Below, piece after piece: positions 1 through 11,860 of a DNA stretch of 64,000 nt (positions are counted from its first letter, which is position 1; each line of letters starts with the position of its first letter). Source of the stretch: Macrotrachela quadricornifera (lineage: Eukaryota; Rotifera; Eurotatoria; Philodinida; Philodinidae). The notes below the pieces were generated by a model that saw nothing but the letters and a program-made list of their open reading frames with translations, did not search any database and had not been told where the DNA came from. Location of the stretch: assembly GCA_022393335.1 (NCBI GenBank), contig JAJEKB010021317.1:748678-812677 (forward strand), in the 5' to 3' direction. The position numbers and the translations under genes are program-made.

Positions 1-1558
1 CGGACAATCAACGTGTTAATACCTACCACTATTGAAAACCTAATTCAAGATTTCGATTCCTCATAGTCAATTGTCTCTAGTTGTGTTCTACTGGGAACAG
101 TTTATATTATTTCTTATTAATTGTTTGGCACACCAACTCAGTTTTCATTTATTGATCTTTGACTATCTTGGATCAAACTTCTTAGGGAAAAAAGTAAAAC
201 TAATTACTAATTGTTTGGTAACTTATTACTACCGACAAATTTGACTCCAGATACGAATTCTTTACCTTCCATTACCCTTCATATAGTTTTCAACTAGAAT
301 ATCATAAGCTTTTGATTTTAATCTAACTGATAACATTTTCAGATTCGCTTCAATACAGAAAGATACAGAGAAACTTTAGAAGAGAGCATACCTGTATAAC
401 TACAAACTTATTTAATGTTATATGACCTCTCGTCAAATTCACGAGACAAATCATTATTTCGTAAAAAAAGCCTTCTTTTAGTAAAAACATTATTGAAAAA
501 AATTCAAAAATTAATGTTACCATTGGATTTCTCGACCCTACAAACCTTCTGGTCAAACTTTTTAAAAAAAAGTCGTTTTTTTCGTAAAAAACAATTTCTG
601 TTACAAAGTTATAAAAAAACTAATGACACCATTCGATTCCTCGACTCCAAAAACCTTTGGTGTACCGTCTTAGCAAAGATTAACACGTAATCCTATTAAT
701 TTAGCTTATGCTGTTTTCTGATTGGCTTGGACAGACAGACACTAGTGATCTGCAGAGTCGAGAAAATCGACTCCGAAAAACTCCGAAATTTTTTTTTGTA
801 GTTTAGTCACGTCTAAATCATTCTAGTATCTAAGATTATGAATAGATGATTAGATAAACGAATCACTAAAAACGAACAGCTTGTATAAGTGTAGAATCTA
901 TTATTCATTTCTTGAATTTCAAAAACCACGGGAACTGTAAGCGAACAAATAGAATATTCGTTCGCTATTCCTTTCATACATGATCGTATGGTATTTTCCT
1001 CTTTTCCTTCATATATGATCGTATGGTATGTTTTCTTTTCATTTCTGTGATTCGTTTTCCTTTCTGGTCTTCTGACTTATGTTGATATATATTATTTCCA
1101 AGTTACGAACAAGGGGATATCACAGAGGTCTTTTCCAAGAATATGTTGTATTGCGCAGGTGGGAATAATCGTAGAAGTAACCACCTCTAGTCGTAAACAT
1201 ATGAAGAATAAAAGTGTTCTTAAACAAGAATAAAAATACTTGACTGTTATACTGATACAAATCCGAAGTTCACTAACAGATACACAAACTTTATTGAATT
1301 TTTAGCAGCATATTATCTGCGATATAACCCTTTCTTTCAGAAAAGGAAATTACATGAAAAAATATTCATACTTTTTATTTACAAAAGAGAAATTGTATTA
1401 TTTCTCTTATTGTTGCTCTTTGGACTGACGTATATTTAAAAGAAAAGAGGACTGAAAACGTGAATCTCTTATCATCTTACTCTACCTTTGCAACAAACTA
1501 TATATATATGTTTATTATGTAATGCTATGTCATAGATTGAAACAGAATGGAAACAAAA
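1..1558. other. AT-rich region without a recognisable gene
   Basis: No credible coding sequence is seen. Two weak repeats are present. A diverged direct duplication lies at about 455-560 and 580-665; both copies start with TTCGTAAAAAA-like sequence and later carry ACCATT(G/C)GATT. A 22-bp motif, near-palindromic around TGATCG, occurs at 973-994 and 1008-1029 with a 35-bp period. The open frame at 415-690 is low-complexity Lys/Leu/Phe sequence arising from these repeats. Confidence 0.6.
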
Positions 1559-2583
1559 ATGAGTGCAATTGAAGGTATGACTGGATGTTACAATTCTCAT
1601 TCATTGCCTCAATTAACAGCTATTGAATCATCAATATCATATATTAAAGAAGGTATCAATATGCTTGCTATAAATTCATCATTATCTACTTTAATTATTG
1701 TTGATTATGGTTCATCATAAGGTGCAAACTCGATGCATGCTATGAAAATGATAATTAAATATCTTAAAGAATCTAAAAAATATATTGGATCACCTTTAGT
1801 TGTTCATAATAATTTGCCAACAAATAATTGGGTACCATTATTTGAAATTCTTTCTCAAGATAATTCTTATTTTGGCTTGGAATCTGGTCGATCATTTTAT
1901 GATCAATGTCTTCCATCAAATTCAGTTTCAATCGCATATTCTTCAATTGCTATACATTGGCTTTCGAAAAAACCGTGTAATTTATCGAATCACTGTGTAG
2001 CTACATTTGGTCAAGGTGATGAACTCGAAGCATTCAAAAGACAAGCTTATCTTGATTATGCTCAATTTTTAGAACATCGTTCTCGTGAAATTATGACAGG
2101 TGGTGTACTTATTCTTGTTATTCTTTCTCTTAGTGATGATGGAAAGCGAGGTCTTGATTAATCCCTGGATCTTTTATATAAATGTGCACAAAACTTCTTA
2201 TGACAGAAGAAGAATTATTGAATTATACAATTCCAAAATATGTTCGTTCAATTAATGAATGTGTTAATGATGATCTCTTTCAAAAGTATTCATTTCAATA
2301 TCTTAAATCAGATTGTCATGCAGTTCCATCAGAATTTTATAAGAAATGGCAAGAAGGAAAAATGACACTGGTTCAAGCTGCAGAAGCTCACACTGGATTT
2401 ATGCGTAGTTGGAGTGAATCAGCATTAAGATAAACTCTTTGCATTAGTGGAAAACGTACAAATGAAGAAGTTGAACAACTACTAAATCAATTTTGGATAT
2501 TCTATCTAGAAGAAATTAAAGAAAGACCACATGAATATATAACTGGCTATTATCGAACTTGTGTATTATTAAAGAAGATTTAA
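1559..2583 (+). pseudogene. Decayed SABATH-family carboxyl methyltransferase
   Basis: The reading resembles plant SABATH methyltransferases, SAM-dependent enzymes that methylate carboxyl groups or xanthine-type nitrogens. It starts at ATG 1559, passes a glycine-rich SAM-binding loop (DYGSS, stop, GANS), then GRSFYDQCLPSNSVS and the aromatic SSIAIHWLS segment, and ends with a family-like tail (RSWSESALR ... YYRTCVLLKKI) at TAA 2581. Three lesions are visible: an in-frame TAA at 1718 in the SAM loop, a frameshift between about 2156 and 2200, and an in-frame TAA at 2431. No introns are needed. The length, about 340 codons, is close to the usual 350-380. SABATH enzymes are mainly plant proteins, so acquisition by horizontal transfer is inferred. 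It lies 200 bp from the 3' end of a convergent xanthine dehydrogenase gene. Confidence 0.85.
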
Positions 2584-2783
2584 AGAAGAACTTTATATAG
2601 AACTTGATATTTTTTTTCGAAATAAAAAATAAATGAATCTTTAGCGTACACGTAATACCATTTTCTTTTCATTATCAATTACATATTTATTATGTATTCA
2701 ATCAAAACAAAGAGAGAAACAATCAATTAAACCTTATTGAATTTAGTAAATGCCATTGATTATTCTATAATATGCCGTTTAAA

Positions 2784-5700
2784 TTAGTAAGAACCTCGTG
2801 CTTGAAATGTTTGATGTTTATCAGGACATGCACGTTGAGTAAATTCATCTGCACAAGCCATTCGAAGTCGTTCAACCGTTGCTGGAGAGTGAAGTGTAAA
2901 ATATTCAGGAAAACCTTGTTGTTCTCGAAAGGCCATACATGCTTGTTTTAAAGCAAAAAAAGCCGAAACAGCAAGTAAGAGTGGTGGTTCACCAATACCT
3001 TTGGACGAATAGATAGCTCGAGAATTTGACGAATCGGATAAAAGTGATACACGCATATCTAAAGGAACATCACTAAATGATGGAATTTTATAAGTATCCG
3101 GTCCTTGAGTAAATAATTTGCCTGGTTTAATCCATTTCTGTTGTGTATTATCACCCCAAATCAATTCTTCCATAGTATATAAACCAACGCCTTGCATAAA
3201 TGCACCTTCAATCTGACCAATATCAATTTGAGGATTGAGTGATCTACCAACATCCTAAAAATAAATATAAATCAAAATCAGTAGATCGAATAAAACATTT
3301 TTATGGTTTACCATAAGAATATCAACACGTAAAAGACGCCAATCACCTGTTAATGTATCTAATTCGACTTCAGTTACTGCAGCACCTTGTGTATAATAAT
3401 TAAATTTAGCTAAATTTTGTGTAAAATCAGCACCAATCATATCTGGTGTTGCATAGAATCCATGAGCACACAAATCTATCCGAGTAAAATAGGCTTGTTT
3501 AATTAAATCTTCCCATGAGAGATGAATATTATCATCAATAAGAAGAGTATTTAATCTTTCACGAAGTTGTTCACAAGCATTACGAACAGCCATTCCATTA
3601 AGATCTGATGTAACCGATGCTGCCGTTGGACTTACATTAGGTAATTTATCTGTTGATGTTTCACTGATTCTTACTCGATCAATATCACAACCTAATACTT
3701 CAGCAGCTATTGATATCATTTTTGTATGCAAACCTTGACCCATTTCAATACCTTTAAATAGATACTTTTCAATATATTTTTATTTATTTGATTATTAACA
3801 TACCTCCATGAGTAAGTAAAACTGATCCATCTTTATAAATATGAACAAGTGCACTTCCCTGATTATAATATAGAGTAGGAAAACCAATACCAAATTTACT
3901 TGGTAAAATAGTTATACCACGTTTTCGATAGATATTTAATTGATTATATTCTTTGACATTTTGTTGTCGTTGTATAAAATCACTTGATTTAATAAGTTGA
4001 TCTAAAACTCGAGGAACATTCCATTGTTCTAATATTTGTCCATGATGAGTTAAATCTCCTTCTTTATAAAGATTAATTTGACGAATAGTAAATGGATCGA
4101 TTTTAAGATATGCAGCAACATGTTCAACAATTGTTTCAGTTGCTAACATTGCTTGTGGACCACCAAAACCACGAAAAGCTACAATTGAAAACAACGTTAA
4201 TATTAAATATCTGATAATTTTTTATTATTTAAATATAAACCTGTATTTGATGGTAAATGTGTTTTACATATACGACCACAAATTCGAATATTATGAAATT
4301 GATAGGTATTACACATATAAAGCATTGATTTTCGCATAACTCTTAATGATTGATCCAAAGAACAACCGGCATTATTCCACATTCGAATATCAAGTGCTGA
4401 AAATTGTCCTTCACTTGTAAAACCTACTTTATAATTAACTTTAAATGGATGTCGATGTCCAGTTACGCTCATATCAATATTCCGTTCCATATTCAATCGA
4501 ATAGGACGTCCAAGTTTCACAGCAGCTACCGATATAGCAAGACACGGCATAATTCTACAATATAATTTTTAAGAAAAGTATATATATATATATAATATTC
4601 AACTCACGCTCTAGAATCTTTTCCACCAAATCCACCGCCGAGTCGTTTAACATGACATGTTATATGACTAGCATCTCGATTAAGTGCTAATGCAACCATT
4701 TCTTGAGTTGCACTTGGATCTTGAGTTGCTGAGTACAATGTCACTTCTTTATCATCATTAGATGGTATTACCATACAACAATTTGTCTCTAAATAGAAAT
4801 GTTCTTGACCGCCGATCATTAATGTTCCTTCTAAAGTATGTTCAGATTTGTCAAGACCATTTTCAATATCACCATGTCGAAGACATTGATCTTCATCAAA
4901 ATAAGATTCATTAGCTATGGCATCTTCGATAGTAAAAATAGTAGGTGTCAATAATTCGTATTCAATTTTAATTAAATTCGCGGCCATTTCAGCTGAATGT
5001 ACTGTATTACAAACGACAACACCAATAATAGCACCAATACATGGTGTAATTAATGATACAAATATTTCTTCATCGTTTACTTCATAACCAATTTTATTTG
5101 TACCTGGAACATCACTATGATTGACAAACGATACAAAACCAGGTACTTGTGAAGCAGCCTCAATATCTATTATAGAAATTTATATAAAATCTATTAATTT
5201 ACACATGTCTTACCTATGTGTTTGACGCGAGCATTAGGTTCTGTACTAAGTACGAGTGCGGCATGAAGTGTACTGACTAATGATGGTAAATCATCAGTAT
5301 ATATGGCATCTCCTGTCGTATGTAAATATGCTGATCGATGGGGTAATGAACTACCAACGAATTTTTGCGATGGAAGTCGTTCAGGTATTATTTGTTGACC
5401 ATGAGATACAATTCGATGATATGGTTTAATAGCCGAAAGATGAGTCGAATCAATTGATGATGGATGCAATTTTGAACAAACATAAAGATAGAATTTAAAA
5501 AGAAATGATTGAACCAATGTTCGTCTAAATAAAATAATTCAATTGATTTATGTGACTAGATAAACTAATTTCGTTTTAATATACCTGTATTCAGGCTGAC
5601 CACCTGGACTATATTCATCAAGTGGCATTTCTTTTAAAATTGAATCACATGTTTTAGTAATAGTTGTTCTTGTCCATAATTGTCCAATTAATTCTTGTTG

Positions 5701-7254
5701 AGTAGTTTTAGCTATGATTGTTGATGAAGCCATTCCACCGAATGAAAAACAAGCTGAAACAATGCGCCATTGACCATTATTTGTGTTCAATTCTTCAAGT
5801 TCAACTTGAAATCCAGCACTTACAATTCCTTTCGAATCATCTCGACGACGAGCTTGTTTATATGATCGAAGAAAATATTTTTTTGATTTTTGTGGTAGAG
5901 GAATACGAATAGTAACAAGAATTTCATCATCAAACATTGCTACATGATGATTTCCAAGATAAAAATCCCTCAATGGAACATATCGTATTTCGTTATTATT
6001 AGAACGATAAAATTCAAGTATAGCATCTGCTGCTTGTAATATTGGATTAATATCTGAACTAAAAAATGATTATAATAATATTAATTATTCTCATTAAAAT
6101 AACTTACATGGGTGATGCAGCGATAATATTTCCACCAAGTGAAGCAACATTTCGTATTTGTGTTGATGCAAAAATTTTTATTTGATCAATTAGAGCTTGA
6201 CAAATTCCATCATTATTATTCTCTTCATTATTCCATTCAATTAATTTAGATTGTAAATGTGTAAATGTTACACCAGCACCAAGAATTAATAAATCTGTAG
6301 TACGATTCAATTGTTGTAATTCATTGATATGTGTTAGAGAAATAAGACGAGAATATTTATGTTGTTGAAATTTTCTGTCAAATTGAACTCGAGTATTACC
6401 GAAAACAAGTTTCGATTGATTACCTGGATACATTTGACGAAGATGAAGAAGTTCATTTAATGATACTGGACGATACCAATCAATTGAAGTACCTATATAT
6501 TCATAAATATTGATAATAAATAAGTCGAATATAATTTATTACCTTTGATATGAATTGATTGAGGAATAAATTCTTTAAGTTTTAAAGGAAATTCAATCTG
6601 ATTTATGGATAAACTATTTTCTTTATTAAATGAAAGACATTTATCAAATGTTGTCGATGTTATTTTTGATGATTGTTGACAAGGAAGTTTATCAATATTA
6701 TTAGCAAATGTTTTAGCAGCATCGAGAATTGGTCGATACCCAGTACATCGACAAAGATTTCCATCAAAAGCTTCTTCAATATCTTGTATTGTTGGTAATG
6801 AATTGATTTTTGAAGTAACACATCCATAAAGAGACATAACCATACCTGGTGTACAAAATCCACATTGTGAACCGAATAATTCAGCAAGACGAGATTGAGT
6901 TGGATGAAGATTTGATTTACTTATTGAACTCAAACCTTCAACAGTAACTACATGATATCCATCAACAGAACAGAGTGGCGCCAAACAACCATTCAATGTT
7001 CGATGCTCAATTTGATCGGAATGTCGATCGATACATCGTGAGACAAGCACTGTACATGCTCCACAACCACCTTCACCACAACCCAATTTTGAGCCAGTTA
7101 AATTCAATTCTATATATAAGGACAAAATAAATACGGTTAATATCTATTTATATTACTTACTATTTCTTAAATACCATAATAAAGTCCAATCAGGTTCAGG
7201 ATTATGTTCAATAATTTCTTTTCCATTAACATAAAACGATATATAGTCTATCAT
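2784..7254 (-). CDS. XDH: Xanthine dehydrogenase (ten exons, complete)
   Basis: A molybdo-flavoenzyme that oxidises hypoxanthine to xanthine and urate in purine breakdown. Ten exons on the minus strand join in frame: 7254-7161, 7109-6543, 6492-6108, 6058-5585, 5524-5214, 5166-4608, 4554-4241, 4178-3804, 3751-3312 and 3254-2784. All introns are GT-AG and 47-62 bp. The product is 1329 residues, matching the roughly 1330 of animal XDH. Order: 2Fe-2S ligands C42, C47, C50 and C73 ([10 protein letters not shown]); second cluster QCGFCTPG ... [12 protein letters not shown] domain ([15 protein letters not shown]); molybdopterin domain with [21 protein letters not shown] and the catalytic glutamate E1262 in GIGEPPL. 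Two substrate-pocket residues differ from classical XDH: D794 where bovine enzyme has Glu802, and K872 where it has Arg880 (bovine numbering from memory). No stop or frameshift was found. Aldehyde oxidase is the alternative, but the acidic/basic pair favours XDH. Confidence 0.93.
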
Positions 7255-7650
7255 TGTAAAGAACAATTCTTCTATTTTATTGTTGACTATGCTATAATAT
7301 ATATATATATATAGCATTGACTTTTAAACGTTCTCTTAGTTAAGATAGATAAAACAGGTGAGAAAGGTGGAGAAAAAAAAATAATGGTTATCAGTTTTGT
7401 TATATGGTAGATAATGATGAAGAGACTCACTGAATATAAGAAAAAGACAACAACTATCTCGAGAATTTAGTCCCCTCAAGCCTATAGAAAGATAATGAAA
7501 AAAAAACAAATAATGACAATTGAGATTCATTAATCATTTTTATACAATTAGATGGGGTAAATGAGTTTAAGGCAAATTCAATCAAAAAGAGAAAAAAAAA
7601 TTTGAAGAAAATTAATTGATAGTGGTATAGCGGTGTTAACGATGTTTATA
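7255..7650. other. Upstream region of the XDH gene
   Basis: This is the 5' side of the minus-strand XDH gene. It holds a (TA)n run near 7295-7312 and AT-rich sequence. No other gene is seen, and no promoter motif is strong enough to call. Confidence 0.5.
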
Positions 7651-7669
7651 TGTGTAAAACCTGAAACTA

Positions 7670-8969
7670 ACGGGTGCGTCAGGTTAAATGGCGGTCTCAG
7701 TATATTAATGACATCTCCCTTATTTCTCATCCGATTAGTCCGATTTTTATAAAAATCTGTGCCGTCTTGACCTCTACAAATCTGTTCATTTCACTTTTAA
7801 ATTGAAAATAAGTTCAGCTTTTCTGATCACGAAAAGTAAAGACCTTCAAAAGGTAGTACTTTCAAAGTACCAAAAAAGTGATACTCCGACACACATCTAT
7901 CGTGATTTAAATGATGGGATTGGTTTAAGAACGATCGAAAGGTGGTGTCAAATGATGAGGTGATCTGACACTGTCACATTATCAAACATCACCAGGTTGT
8001 TCACGTTTAGTCAGAACAAAGGGCAACTTTCAAAAGGTAAAACACCGTTTACGCCGAAAAAAGAAAGTGTCGACTCGAAAAATATCAATGGAGCTTGATC
8101 TTTCTGAACCAAGTGTTTGGTGAATAATGAAAAACGATTTAGGGCTATATCCCTACAAAAAAGTAATTGAACCATTGCTTTCCGATGATCAAAAGATCAA
8201 ACGGAAAAAATTTGCAAATTGAGTTCGAACAAATTTCCGAAAAGAAGAGACATTGAAAATTCTCTTTTCGGATGAGAAGTATTTTGACATAGATGGTGTC
8301 TATAACCCTCAAAATCATCGAGTGTGGACAGCAAATCGTGCTGATGCCGATAAAAACGGTGGCACTCAGCAGCATCGAAAATTTCCACAAAAAATAATGG
8401 TCTGGCTTGGCGCCTGTTCCAAAGGTGTAACGCCTTGGGTAAAGTTGGATGAAGGAACAGTCAATCATGCTGTTTATATCGAAAAAATGCTTCCTGTTGC
8501 TTTAAAATATGGGAATCAAGTTTTCGGTAGCGACTGAGTCTTTCAGCAGGATGGTGCTAAGCCTCACTCGCATCATTTAACACAAAAATGGTGTTGAGAC
8601 AATTTTACATCATTTATTGATAAGGATCGTTGGCCACCAAATAGTCCCGATTTAAACCCTTTGGACTATTCCATTTGAGATAAATTGGTCAACACTATCA
8701 ATTGGGACAAAGTCCGCTCCAAAAAAACATCGATTCAACAATTAAAACCGTCGTCGAAAAAAATTCGCGAATCTGTTGTTTTTGAAAGTTGTGTTAGTTG
8801 GACCAATCGATTGTATCAAAATGATGGAAATAATTTGCGCTGATAAAAATAAGACCATTTTGTAGAGCTTTAAAAGACGAAACTTTTTTAAAAAAAAGGT
8901 CTTATTGGATGGAAAATAACGGAGATATCAGCAAAATACTGAGACCACCATTTATCATGACGCACCCGT
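7670..8969 (+). mobile_element. Tc1/mariner-superfamily element (DD37D spacing)
   Basis: A 1300-bp element bounded by TA dinucleotides (7668-7669 and 8970-8971), with imperfect terminal inverted repeats of about 35 bp. Both ends begin ACGGGTGCGTCA and contain GGTCTCAGTAT further in. It carries one decayed transposase gene and lies inside a foldback element. Exact ends, length and TA duplication fit the mariner superfamily. Confidence 0.9.
7841..8843 (+). pseudogene. Decayed mariner-type transposase
   Basis: A DDE transposase that would cut and rejoin the element ends. The helix-turn-helix part is readable around 7841-7980 (GIGLRTIERWCQMM), then the frame shifts near 7975. From 7983 to 8843 one frame runs without indels. 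It contains FSDEKYFDIDGVY (first Asp codon 8271), FQQDGAKPH (second, 8550) and NSPDLNPLDYSI (third, 8664), with 37 residues between the second and third Asp. Five internal stops, at 8121, 8220, 8535, 8595 and 8676, are all TGA and sit where relatives have Trp or Arg. It is inactive. Affinity to maT-like DD37D elements is inferred from the spacing. Confidence 0.88.
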
Positions 8970-9599
8970 TAGATTTCAACTATTCAACGTTTCACTTATT
9001 CAACTATTGAAATATTAGTCCTGTGTGAGAGTGGTACGGAGCGCAAGGGGCGAGAGCCTGCGTGAGGTTGAATGGTTTGAAACCTGATTGATTGAACAGT
9101 TGAATAATTGAATACTTGAAAACTTAAGAGAGAGTCTATGACTCAGTCAAGCATTTTTACAGAAACCTATAGTCTCGAAAATTTTAACGCCCTTATTTTA
9201 TTAGTAGGATCGGTAGTCCATGAGGTGAAACTACTATACCAAAAATATTAGTTCAATTGATCATATCACAAAAAAGTTATGAGGGCCACACTGATGGCCA
9301 ACCACTGCTTAAGTTAAAATTGGTACTATGTAAAATCAAACAAAAATCAGTATTTTGAGAAATTATCTCACAAGGTTAGTTGACCCCAGAAGTTCGGATC
9401 ATGCATCGGATGGACCCATAAAAAAGCTACAAAGCCAGCTTAAAACAAAAAGTTTTTTATTCGTAAAACAAAAACTTCTTTTTGGAGTATGGAGTTTCTC
9501 GATCCTGTAGTGGACTCCCTCTTAAATAATTGAAAATTTGAAGAGTTGAATAATTTAAGCAGTAATTGAATAGTATAATTCAAGTGTCAAGTTTTACAC

Positions 9600-10770
9600 T
9601 ACTATGAAGCGAAAAGTCATAGGTTACTGAATATACGACACAGAGGATTTTTACATCATGCAATATAGTATGAAATATCTCACTAGATCGACCACGTCGG
9701 ATCTCTTAGAGAAGGTTTTAAAGTGAAGCAAAAGGTGATGATCAGCTGTTATGGAGATAGATGGTCTTTAATATGGGATAGGAACAATAGAATTGTTGTC
9801 GTTGTTTATTCGTGAGTTTGGATAGATGCTGGTCGATTGATTTTGAATTCTGTGGCTCGTATGATAGATGTAAAGTCGCAATAATCACCATGTTAAAATA
9901 GTGGAAGTATTTGATTTTAAGTGGAAAGGTTTTGTACTACGTGAGTGCGATGTTGGACTGTGAAATGCATTGCTGCGCCCTACGATTTTTAGTGTTGACG
10001 CTAAGATTGAGTTTGTATGAAGAGAAGTAGCAGTGTAAATTGTTTGCTAATAAAACTAAAGAGAAAAAGTCAGTAATGACGCAAAACAAAAGTATCTGGT
10101 ATGTCAATTGTTGAAAAGATGTTTTGCAGAATGATCATAGCCCGATTGTTAGTTATTTCAAATTTTTTTGATGTGGCAATTGCTACACTGTGCCAAAATG
10201 GCGATCCACTACTGGAAAAGGTGTTCTGTAATTTATGACTCGTACTTGTTAGTTTGTCGGTTGTGTTTCGGTCGGTCAATTGTGATTTAAATCTGTGTTG
10301 TGTTGTGGTTGGTTTGACATAAATGTTAAAGTTAATGATGATCCAATTTGGGAAGAGGGTACGAAGTCATTCCCTACAGACCTTTGAGCTCATTGAGAAA
10401 TTTTAATATACATGTTTTACTCGCTATTCTAAAGGTAAAAAAACGTATCGAATGCTAGATCCTCTTAATTTCAAACTTTAGAAAGAGCTGAGCACCCGCT
10501 AGCTAAAAACTGTGACTCTGTGACAGCTGAACGTCGGCATATGTGGCCCTATACTATCGAAAGTATAATGGTACTATGTCAACAGATTGCCAGACCGCTA
10601 CACCATTATACAACTACATCACTAACACCACTAATACCGCTATCAGTTTGTTTCCTTCATATTCTTTCTTTTTGTTGAAAATGATTTTGCCGAAAATTCA
10701 AAAACTCCAGTACCTCTTTTATACATCTATAGTTTAATTTTGAATAAAATATAAAAATAACTTAAATTCT
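9600..10770. other. Intergenic region, no feature recognised
   Basis: No homology, repeat structure or RNA gene could be supported. The short open frames at 10070-10279 and 10543-10737 show no domain, no start context and no biased codon use. Confidence 0.4.
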
Positions 10771-11860
10771 ATTTATTTATGACTCAATTTCTTTACATAT
10801 TCACATGTTATCAAATGTATGAATTTTTTAGGAGAAAGTCCTTTCTCCCCTCAGAAAGTTATATTTTAAACGGTACAACATATCGCGATGAAAACGGGGC
10901 TTTTGAAACGGAACATTTTCCCGATACCTGGCAGCATTGAAAATGTCGAACTTTGTTTCAAAATGAAGAAAAATCTTCTATTTAGAAACTGTAGGCACAG
11001 TTTTTTAAAATTTCGTTTTCGTGAGTGTTTGCCACAACTCACGGCGCAACCGGCGAGGGTCGATACATTGGATGTTACCTTGGGTCGTCACATTGGGACG
11101 CTACCTGGAGCCGTTAGATCCCAATGTAACGTCCTAAGGTAGAGTCTCAAGGTAAAGTCCCAAGGTAACGATCCAATTTAACGCTTTGTGTTGAGGTGAG
11201 GGTGTATGAATTGTAATTAATAATAGTAGATTTCTATCGTATAGACCCTCTGTGGTTGCGTCGCGACTTCTGGCTACTAGTGGTTTTCGTTGGAGTGCAC
11301 TGGACATTTCAAACTGAGAATCACGAAAACTATTTTGAGCTCTTTTAGAGATATTCATGTATCTGAACAATGGTTATATATTTTATAAATTTGTCCCTAC
11401 AATTTATAGAAAAATGTTTTACCTTTCGAATAAAACAAACATCAATAATATGCATTGAGCGATGGACTGGAAAAATGTTCCGTAATGGTCAGAAGACAAG
11501 GAAAAAGTAAAGTTAAGAAAAACGAGTCAGTAAAAAGATCTATCAATTCATGAAATTTTCGAAAAAAATTACTCAAAGAAAAACTTGAACGATATCGGCT
11601 CAGGGTAACTAAGGAAAAAGTCACTAATATTAGACTATTTCCTCTATGGCTTCAAGTAAACGCGCTAAAACTAGCCTAAACACGTATCATTCATATGTAA
11701 TTTATATATATTCTGAAAGAGGACGCTCCGAGCTACAAAATGATGTGTTTTTTGAAAAATCGACTTTCTGAGGGGCGTTTTTCCTTAAATGAATCGATCC
11801 GTACAAAAAAATATATTTAATTCAAAGAGTTATGAATACGTAAAAACGTATGTTATTTAT
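10771..11860. repeat. Possible non-autonomous element with inverted ends
   Basis: The sequence near 10771-10870 (TATTTATGACTC ... CCCCTCAGAAAGT) recurs inverted near 11745-11860 (reverse complement TATTCATAACTC ... CCCCTCAGAAAGT). Between them lies a nested palindrome at 11067-11177 but no credible coding sequence. This fits a decayed non-autonomous DNA element of about 1.1 kb. Target duplication and class are not resolved. Confidence 0.35.
11067..11177. repeat. Nested palindrome with GTTACCTTGG motifs
   Basis: Outer arms ATTGGATGTTACCTTGGG (11067-11084) and CCCAAGGTAACGATCCAAT (11159-11177) pair almost completely. Inner arms CATTGGGA and TCCCAATG pair within them. The interval would fold into one long hairpin of about 110 nt. 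Confidence 0.6.

Larger units (their letters stand above)
7651..9599. repeat. Foldback/MITE-like element split by a mariner
   Basis: The left end (GTGTAAAACCTGAAAC from 7652) and the reverse complement of the right end (GTGTAAAACTTGACAC ending near 9599) match. The match continues on the other side of the mariner insertion, through repeated ATTCAAC/TTGAATA motifs at about 8977-9014, 9092-9122 and 9540-9580. Without the 1.3-kb mariner the element would be about 650 bp and non-coding. The target duplication is unclear; a TA dinucleotide may flank it. It is probably a non-autonomous DNA transposon, class unknown. Confidence 0.5.

Noticed and set aside
7841..8843. Alternative genetic code (TGA read as Trp) for the mariner
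   Set aside because: TGG codons also occur, and some TGA codons fall at Arg positions, so decay by transitions is simpler; neighbouring host genes use the standard code.
10888..11142. 84-residue open frame over the palindrome
   Set aside because: Reading is dictated by the inverted repeat and shows no protein features.
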